From: Archilochus colubris
Taxonomy: Eukaryota > Chordata > Aves > Apodiformes > Trochilidae
Assembly (NCBI GenBank): GCA_023079485.1
Contig: CM041090.1
Coordinates: 40,304,874 to 40,368,873 of the forward strand
Length of the DNA stretch: 64,000 nucleotides
Direction of reading: 5' to 3'
The notes below the pieces were generated by a model. That model was not told the origin of the DNA and ran no database searches. It worked only from the letters and a program-made list of their open reading frames with translations. This document shows, in pieces, positions 56,733 to 64,000 of this stretch. The stretch's first letter is position 1; the number at the start of each line of letters is the position of its first letter. The position numbers and the translations under genes are program-made.

Positions 56733-58079
56733 GTGCTTAGAGAAGTGCTGGAGAAAGGATAAGGAACTGAAAGGTGCCTGGGTGATGGTTTTTTTTTGTT
56801 TTAGTCTACAAGCAGCACTTCTTGGCTGCAAAGCTGCTTATGGTGCATCCTCAGGCAGCATCTGATGGTGTAAAAATTCTGTTCTGGTCTGCAGGTACCC
56901 TGAGCAGCAGTTTGACCCCAATTTCCTCTAGGAAGTGGGGGATGTTTTTAATTCCACTGAGGCCACACTACAGCCCGGAGGCACCCCCATGGAGCAGGAA
57001 TACTGAGCAGCTCCTGCAACCTCCCTGTCACAAAGCAACCACTAAGTTCAACTCAGTCTTCTCCTCCACCTCCTCTTTGCTACCCTGCTCACGAAGCCTC
57101 TGTTCCTCCAGGAAGGTTCTCCCATGCTGGCAGTCCAACCCTCGTGGCTTTTCCAGCCTTTCTGTGCCCAAAACCCTTAGAAAGAGCCACCAGTGGGTCA
57201 TGCTGCCCAGCTGGCACCCAGCCACCTTGCTGGGCACCTCCAGCATGGATGGAGCAGAACCTGATGGAACATTTTTCAGCTCAACATCCCCAAACCCTTG
57301 GAGCCTTTTCTTTGCTTTTTATTTTTCTTGTTTCTTTTTTTTTTCCTCTGAATTCTGTGGCTGTGACTTTAACTGTGTTCAGAAGCAGGATAAACCATAT
57401 CCTTGCCTCTGAAACAGAAGCACCATGGGAGGGGGAAACCAAGGGTCCTAAATGTAACTGGGTGTAGTAGGAAAGAAAAAAAGCAACATTCTATATAAGC
57501 AGAGTGCTGAATGTGTAAAGAAATTAGGAAGAAGCATAGGCTGCAGAAAAGCCTGTCAAGCTAATTTTGTTTGAATTAAAAAAATTACGTTTAACACAAT
57601 TTCCTGTTCAAGAAACTGGACAGAGAAACAATAACCCATTTGTTGCTGCTGTCTCCAAGCAGTGTGTGCAAGGCCAGGGAAGGGGGATGTCTCTGCTGAG
57701 GGTTTTGTGAGCCTCTGGAGGGCAGGAGCAAGCATGGATCCACTGCTTGGCTCCATCAGGAATTGCTGGTTTTGTCAGAGACTCATTTCTGGGGCAGCAG
57801 GAGCACGGCTGCACCTAAAGCCCTGCAAACACAGCTCATGGTGGCTTCAGCCATCTGAGGGGATGGAGGCATTTCTGGAAGGAAGCCCAGCTTGTCTCAC
57901 ACAGGAGCAAAAGCCTGGGAGCTGCTTCCAAGGTCTTCACGTGGGGCTTCCCACCAGAGCATCCAGCAAGGTGGGAGCTGAAAGACCCAGTGTGAATCCA
58001 GATTTAACTCCCAGCCAAAAGGATGCAAGAAACGGAGGCTGGGGAGGTGGGAAGGGGTGTTGGGGTGGAGGATAATGGC

Positions 58080-58336
58080 TTAGAACTTGAACAGGGGAGA
58101 TTTAGATTGGGTAAGAGGAAGAAATAGTTTGGTGTGAGGGTGCTGAGCCCCTGTGCCAGGTTTCCCAGAGAAGCTGTGGCTGCCCCATCCCTGGCAGTGT
58201 CTCAGCCCAGGTTGGATGGGGCTTGGAGCAACCTGGGCTGGTGGGAGGTGTCCCTGACCATGGCAGGGGGGTGGCAATGGAGGAGCTTTAAGGTCCTTTC
58301 CAACACAAACTATACTGGGATTCTGTGATTCCCTGT
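58080..58336 (+). mobile_element. CR1 LINE 3' fragment
   Basis: Nearly the same sequence as 33935-34196 ('ccaggtttcccagagaagct' to 'accatggcaggggggtggca'), ending GGGATTCTGTGATTCC. Confidence 0.92.
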
Positions 58337-59434
58337 TTTCTTCTTCCTGGAGCACAAAATGTGACCAGCTCCAGGAGAGAAGAAAAGCCTCTGAGGGGTC
58401 TCTGAGGGGTCTCTGAGGCCACTGAGGACCAAATGCAGCATCCAGCTCCCCACATGAGAAAAAGCCAAAGTTCTGCCCAGCTCTCCAAACTCAGCAGTCC
58501 CCAGCAGCACCAGGATAGCTGCAGCTGCTCTCCTAAAAACCACGTAGTAATTCCTTTCCATTAATGCTCCAAATTAACTCAGCTCAGCCTTCCAGCTCCT
58601 CTACACACCGACAGCATATGCATCCTAAAATCCTGCCCTCATCCTCTTCCAAAACACACCCGATTGCTCAGATATTGCCTTGCACAGGAGTCAGGAGACA
58701 GATTTCTGTGCTGGCTGACACGAGGGAAGCTTGCTCAGCAAATGGGGCTGGGAGAGACTGTGGTTACATGAAAACATGGAAAGCAGAGCAACCAGCCTCA
58801 AATAAGACTGCATAACGAAGGGGGAGAGAAAACCTGAGGGGAAAGTAAGGAATAAAAAATAAATTGAAAAATAAAATGAAAAAAAAAAAAAAATTCAGCT
58901 TTAAGGCTGCCAAAATGGAGCCATTGATTAAAGAGTGTTTGATCCATTTGCATGCAGAGAGCTTTGCTTTGGAGCTGAGATGGAAAAACAAAGTCTTAAT
59001 ATAGCTGGAGAGAAAATATCCCTTCTTGCTCTCTCCTAACTGCACTTTGATAGGAAACAGCCACAGAGCAGATGGTGCCTATATATAATCACCAGACCTA
59101 TTATCCCAGCCTCTTTTAGCAATTTGAAGGATGTGATAACCACAAGGAGAGAGGCAAATATTCCCCCTCCCTCCCTTCCCCCTGCTAAGGAAAATTAAAA
59201 CAAAGAGAAAGAAAAAAAAAAAAAGAAAAAGAAAAGGAGGAAGCTGTAATTATAGTAAGGATTAAAAGAATTTCTAAATGAAGTAAATAACTATTTTGTG
59301 CACTGCTCCTTTAAACTAGAAGTCAAAAGTTAATTAAATAGCAGCGTGAGTCAGGAGGACACAGTGAGTCCCAGAGCAGTTGGGAAGGAGACTGGAGTTG
59401 CTCTGGATAAAGCCCAGCACTCCCTCCCCTCCTC

Positions 59435-59722
59435 AGAGCCCTCCTGAAAGGAGGCTGAGGTGAGGAACTATCAACAGGACAAGATGAAATGGCCTCAAGT
59501 TGTGCCAGGGAAGGTTTAGCTTGGAGCTTAGGAACAATTTCTCCCTGGAAAGGGTTTTCCAGGGCAGGGCTGGAGTCCCCATCATCCCTGGAGGGGTTTC
59601 AAAGCTGTGTAGATGTGGTACTGAGGGACATGGGGCAGTGGTGGCCTTGGCAGTGCGAGGTGAATAGTTGGACTCAATGATTTTAAAGCTCTTTTCCAAC
59701 CAAACCCATTCCATGATCCTAG
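59435..59722 (+). mobile_element. CR1 LINE 3' fragment
   Basis: 'ctcaagttgtgccagggaag', 'catcatccctggaggggttt', 'gttggactcaatgatttta', ending CCATTCCATGATCCTAGG. Same subfamily as 25350-25926 and 48016-48296. Confidence 0.92.
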
Positions 59723-61639
59723 GCTTTCTCTGCAGCTGCTGTTTGGTGGTGGGGTGAAGCAGAACTCAGTTCTCTCCATTTCTTTAGCTGCCAAAGCCCA
59801 GAGCTGCATGGTTTCAAAGGACAAGCAATAGAAAGGTGACTCTTCCCAGGGAGGTGGTTTCTTGCCTCATGAAGATGCTCAGGAAAACATCACAAATCTG
59901 ATTTTCATGGGGAAAGGTGGTCACAAAAGGTTTTGTGGAGGAGCAAAAAGGGTTTTAGGGCTCTTGCACATCTCTGCCAGCATGGACCTGTCCTCTTTTC
60001 CTGTAGCTGCCTGCTGGGCACCCAGAAAGTGCCTGCTGGCAACTAGGAGTCCAGGGGCAAGCTGGTGAGAGCAATCCCCAGCTGCAGGTGCTCCTCATCA
60101 TGCACTTCATGGACATGTTACTAGAGGGGATGCTGAGGTGCAACCCTGGGTACCTGGCTCCCCAGCCACACACTGATGGTGGCTGTGATGCAAACCACAG
60201 ACAGGGGTGCCCATGGCTGCTAAGAAGGTGATGGGACAAGCAAAGCTTCTCTCAGGAGAGCAGCAAGCTCCTGTGAAATGAGAAAGCAGAGCTCACTGTC
60301 TCCTGAACCAGTATCCAACACCAGGGCAGCTGGTAACATACACCCAGGTCTAGGAGGGTCCATCCTCCAACATGATCTCTAAGGCAACAGAGACAGGAGA
60401 CTGCCAATGGGTCTGAGGGAATTACTGAGGATGTCTGACTTTGCTCTACAACCCTGAGAACATCAATCCTGGTGGCACTGGTGGCTTCTGCACCACTTCC
60501 AGGTCAGAAGGATGATTCATTGGTGAGAAGAATCCCAGGGACCACAGGGAATGCACAGAACCATCACTGCTGCTTCTTAACACCCTTCCCAGAGACTCCT
60601 GGGCTGCTGGAAGGAAAGAGGAGGCAGTGGTTTCCAAACTTGGAACTTTGAACCAAACTTGGTTCAAACACAAGTTTGAAGGTCCCACCATGTCACCTTG
60701 CAGGTCAAGGATGGAGTCCCAGCTCCCACTGCTGATGGACAAGGAATGGCTGTGGAGTACCAGGTCCTCCAGTACTTATGGACAGTTTGTACTGGGATAC
60801 AAGCCCAGAGGGTGGGAATGTCCCTGGGTGCTGCTGGAATAGAGGCTCCCAAATCAGGTGGCCTCATTCCACCTGAACAGAAGGTGAATTTGGGATTGCT
60901 GCCCTGTAAAGGAGATGTTTGGGTCCACACAAGGATCAACCCTTGCATCTGCCAGGTTTGGAGGGAGCAATAGTGTGTTCCCAGAGGATGGATGTGTGAC
61001 ATGCCCTCTGCAGGGGCAGCCACATGGCACCTACTGGCACCCAGTGCTCCCTCTCTTCACTGGCCACACAGAAACCCACCTATCAACTGGGATGGTTGCT
61101 GGGGCTGTGGCAAATCAGATTATTTAAGTGCCTAAAAGCACTGTTTGGTGTTAGAAGGGCTGGTTTAGGAGCATCCACATGGGTCTGGATCTACCAGCAG
61201 CCAAAAGCAACTGGTGACATCCATGAGTGCTCCTGTACTACCCATGGTGTCACCACTGAGGTCTCCTTCCCTCTTTCCCTTTGGGACCATGACAGGACCC
61301 CTCCACCCACAGGTGACCCCTCTGCCTCTGAGCATCATGGCTGACAAGGGGCCAAGCAGAGGCAGGACCACAAGATCCATCCCACCATTCCATAGAAACC
61401 CCCTGGCTACAGGATGCCTGTGGGAAGCACCTCCACTTCCCTGTCCAACCCCTCTGCTTGGCCAGCACGTCTCCATCATCCACCCAGCACCCTGGGGACA
61501 GCAGGACAGGCACTGCCTGGTCCAGGCTGCACGTGTGTGTCCCCCTTGTTACTGGCTCCCACCAGAACACAGGATGGGAATGGCAGAGAGGGCCCCACCT
61601 CAGTCTCTGAGCTGTCTGATGTCTGGGGTGACATTTGCT

Positions 61640-61970
61640 TTGCTAACTGCACCCCCCAGAGCCACCTGAATCACCCTAGAGCCAAATGCACCCCCCAAAA
61701 GCCAACTGCACCCCCCCAAAAAGCAAACCTCATCCAGCAGAGCCAACCACTTTCCTCCAGAGCCATCTGCACTCCTCAAATCCATCCATATCCCCCCAAA
61801 CCCAACAGCATCCTTCCAATGCCATCCACATCCCCTCAGAGACATCTGCATCCCCCCCCCCCCCCCGGTCAACTGCATCCCCCTAAAGCCAACCACATCT
61901 CCCCCTGAATCACTGGCAAGCCCCCAAAGTCAACCACATCCTTCCAGAGCCAACTGCATCCTCTCAAGGC
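61640..61970. repeat. Degenerate C-rich tandem repeat
   Basis: Loose units of about 25-30 bp built around 'agccaactgcacccccc' and 'catcccccaaagcc', with a C run at about 61852-61866. Decayed. Confidence 0.7.
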
Positions 61971-62189
61971 CCCTTTTCAGCTGAAGACAGAGAGAAGAGA
62001 AACCCTCCAGAAGCAAAGTGGTGAAGGGAAGATGGCAGAAGAGGTTCAAAGGAGGGACAGAAAATGCCAGAGCAGCTAAATTGAAGTCTCAACAACAAAA
62101 TAGGTTCTGACCAGGTACCAGAATCCATCAAGACATTTCAATACACTGGGTTAGGAACCAACAAACACAGCAACATGGATGCTGTAAGG

Positions 62190-62495
62190 TGACAGACCAA
62201 AAGGTGAGGACAGACCAGAAGGTAAGGAGAAAGCAGAAGGCAAGGATAGACCAGAAGGTGAGGACAGACCAGACCAGAAGGTAAGGACAGACCAGACCAG
62301 AAGGTAAGGACAGAGCAGAAGGTAAGGACAGAGCAGAAGGTAAGGACAGACCAGACCAGAAGGTAAGGACAGAGCAGAAGGTAAGGACAGAGCAGAAGGT
62401 AAGGACAGACCAGAAGGTAGGGACAAACCAGAAGGTAAGGACAGACCAGAAGGTAAGGACAGTGCAGAAAGTAAGGACAAACCAGAAGGTACGGC
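62190..62495. repeat. Minisatellite, 18/23-bp units with AAGGTAAGG core
   Basis: Ten exact AAGGTAAGG cores (62219, 62278, 62301, 62319, 62337, 62360, 62378, 62396, 62432, 62450) and related variants, joined by ACAGAGCAG or ACAGACCAG(ACCAG). Spacings of 23, 18, 18, 23, 18, 18 form a 59-bp higher-order unit present twice from 62278. On the - strand it reads as repeated LPSALS or similar frames, with no sign of coding. Confidence 0.92.
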
Positions 62496-62569
62496 CAAAC
62501 CAACTTTCTGCCCACGATGTCTCCAAGCAGCTTCACCTTTGAGTCCCTGTGACCAAGTGCACAGCAGAG

Positions 62570-62892
62570 ATCACAGAACTGTAGATCCATTTAGATTGGA
62601 AAAGCCCTTTAAGATCAAGTCCAACTGTTCACCCAGCAGTGCCAAGGCCAGCACTAAGCCATCTTCCTGCATCTACATGGTTTTTAAATCCCTCTAGGGA
62701 TGATGGGGACTCCAGCCCTGCCCTGGGAAGCCTGGGCCAGGCCCTGACAACCCTTTCCAGGGAGAAATTGTTCCCAAGCTCCAATCTAAGCCTACCCTGG
62801 CACAACTTGAGGCTCTTTCCTCTTGTTGTGTCACTTGTTCCTTGCAAGAAGTGACCAACCCCACCTGACTCCATCGTCCTTTCAAGAGGGCA
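62570..62892 (-). mobile_element. CR1 LINE 3' fragment
   Basis: Inverse: 'gatcacagaactgtagatcc', 'aagatcaagtccaactgttc', 'gggatgatggggactccagc', 'cctaccctggcacaacttga', 'tgactccatcgtcctttca'. Confidence 0.92.
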
Positions 62893-63556
62893 CCAAGGAA
62901 GGAAGGGAGTGCTGGGGTTTGGATTTCTCTGAAGCAACTCCAGCCTTAGTCAGACTCCAAACCAATTGTCCCAGCCTGTATCTTGCTGCTTCAGGTCTGG
63001 ATCCAGGGGGAGCAGTCTCCTTTATCTGCCCACCTTGGGGGGCTGCTGTGGTCCCAAGGTGGGCTGGCTCACCTGGCCCCCCTGCTTGGACACCAAGGTC
63101 TGGGCAGCTTGGGAGATGGTGGAGTGAGCACACAGAGGTGGCCCAACAACTAAAAAGATCCTGGCCAGCAGCTCAGCTTGTGGACAATAGGCACAGCTTG
63201 TTCTTTTTTTTAATTATTATTTATTTTGGACCCTCTTTGCTAACCAGAGGGTGAGGGACACAGCAAATGGAGCAACCTCAACAGCAGGAAGGGAAATTGG
63301 CTGTGGAACACAGCTCTGCAGTGACCACTCCAGAGCAAGCAGATTCCCTCCAGGATTGCTGACATCCCAAAAGTTCCTCACTCTTGTCCTCCACTGCTAC
63401 CACCTCCAATGCTTGATGGCTCCAGGCTGAGGGCAGGTGACCATTCATCTCCTTGCTGGCTGGAAGATGGTCTGCAGAGCTATGGATTCTATCTCCCAGG
63501 AACCAAGAAAGAGGTACAGAGGGAGCAGAAAATCTGCAGCTGCTGGAGTAGAGCTG

Positions 63557-63612
63557 GAGTAGAAGATTGCATTTGGACTCAAGGATCTTTTCCAACCTAA
63601 ATTAATCTATGC
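63557..63612 (+). mobile_element. CR1 3'-end remnant
   Basis: 'ttggactcaaggatcttttc' and CCAACCTAAATTAATCTATG resemble a CR1 3' terminus. Only about 55 bp. Confidence 0.6.
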
Positions 63613-64000
63613 TGTCCTCACTCACAGTCCCATTTGCTGTTGTATTTGTGCATATTCTGCATGGATTTAAGAAAACAACCCTGCTCACTTGTTATCTTTT
63701 TCTATAACAGCTGTTTTTATGCTACAGAATTAGCAAGATCCTGTAGCAATTGGACCCTGGCAAAATAAGTGACTCCTAGAAATGTTCTCCAATGGCTACG
63801 TGCAACACTCCAGGGCATAAGCAAGAGCACAAATGCCCCTGTCTAACACTGCAGAAAAGTTCAAGGGTAATAAAGGCAAAGGAGCTTTCCTCAGTCCAAA
63901 TGTTAGAGGTGTCCCCTCTTGGCAGGACAAATGCCAGGGTGCAAAGTCTCAGCAGACAGCATGGCCAATGAAGGAACAAGTTTCTGATGGCAATTCCCAA

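Larger units (their letters stand above)
51113..64000 (-). other. SAMD4A: SAMD4A intron (3' part, continuing beyond the window)
   Basis: I see no exon in these 12.9 kb. They contain CR1 fragments (51580-51700, 56396-56732, 58080-58336, 59435-59722, 62570-62892, 63557-63612), a C-rich degenerate repeat (61640-61970), a minisatellite (62190-62495) and homopolymers (C run near 52079-52094, A runs near 51121-51165 and 58880-58893). The next upstream coding exon should end in A, completing Ile. Confidence 0.8.

Noticed and set aside
62128..62590. Hydrophobic Leu/Ser-rich repeat protein on the - strand
   Set aside because: It is the translation of the 18/23-bp minisatellite. Alternative frames are open too and there is no other support.
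51113..64000. Additional SAMD4A exons upstream of 51112
   Set aside because: I looked for the expected Ser/Gly/Asn-rich linker and N-terminal blocks on the - strand and recognised none. They are probably beyond the window.

Overview
The window is vertebrate genomic DNA, most likely from a bird and probably a songbird. The interspersed repeats are almost all CR1 LINE fragments, some with the avian 3' tail resembling TTCTATGATTCTATG. There is no Alu, and I saw no L1. Introns are compact, and the one clear LTR insertion begins TGTCCTGG, a terminus I associate with passerine endogenous retroviruses. The species call is an inference.

Two protein-coding genes lie tail to tail. From 1 to about 20 kb is the 3' part of GCH1 (GTP cyclohydrolase 1, + strand). 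Exons 2 to 6 are at 8976-9085, 11386-11441, 15287-15318, 16271-16355 and 17805-17931. All have canonical splice sites and compatible phases, giving the C-terminal 136 residues with the zinc and catalytic residues. Exon 1 lies before the window. From about 27.8 to 64 kb is the 3' part of SAMD4A (Smaug1, - strand). Ten coding exons between 51112 and 31642 encode the C-terminal 473 residues, including the RNA-binding SAM domain and the PHAT domain. A long 3'UTR runs to an AATAAA at 27853-27858. The N-terminal exons lie beyond 64 kb. As far as I know, convergent GCH1/SAMD4A is the usual amniote arrangement. The 7-8 kb between the genes holds CR1 pieces and a minisatellite and no recognisable gene.

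Two observations stand out. (1) At 13034-13937, inside GCH1 intron 3, a solo-type LTR is joined to a complete tRNA-Lys(CUU) sequence that includes the non-genomic CCA tail. The whole unit sits between 8-bp direct repeats. Its one visible difference from the usual tRNA is A-to-T at position 58, the m1A site where reverse transcriptase normally stops. This looks like an integrated plus-strand strong-stop DNA in which the primer tRNA was copied to its 5' end. (2) At 10467-10520, inside GCH1 intron 2, there is a decayed second copy of exon 3. It keeps its acceptor, its donor and the PN and SKLAR blocks, but carries a stop codon and a 2-base deletion. It appears to be a fossil tandem or alternative exon.

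Other structure includes about 20 CR1 fragments in both orientations, three minisatellites (20380-20689, 36343-37050, 62190-62495), a coding (CAG)9 tract that makes eight alanines in SAMD4A, and simple repeats. Nearly all other open reading frames are chance frames through introns, CR1 or minisatellites.
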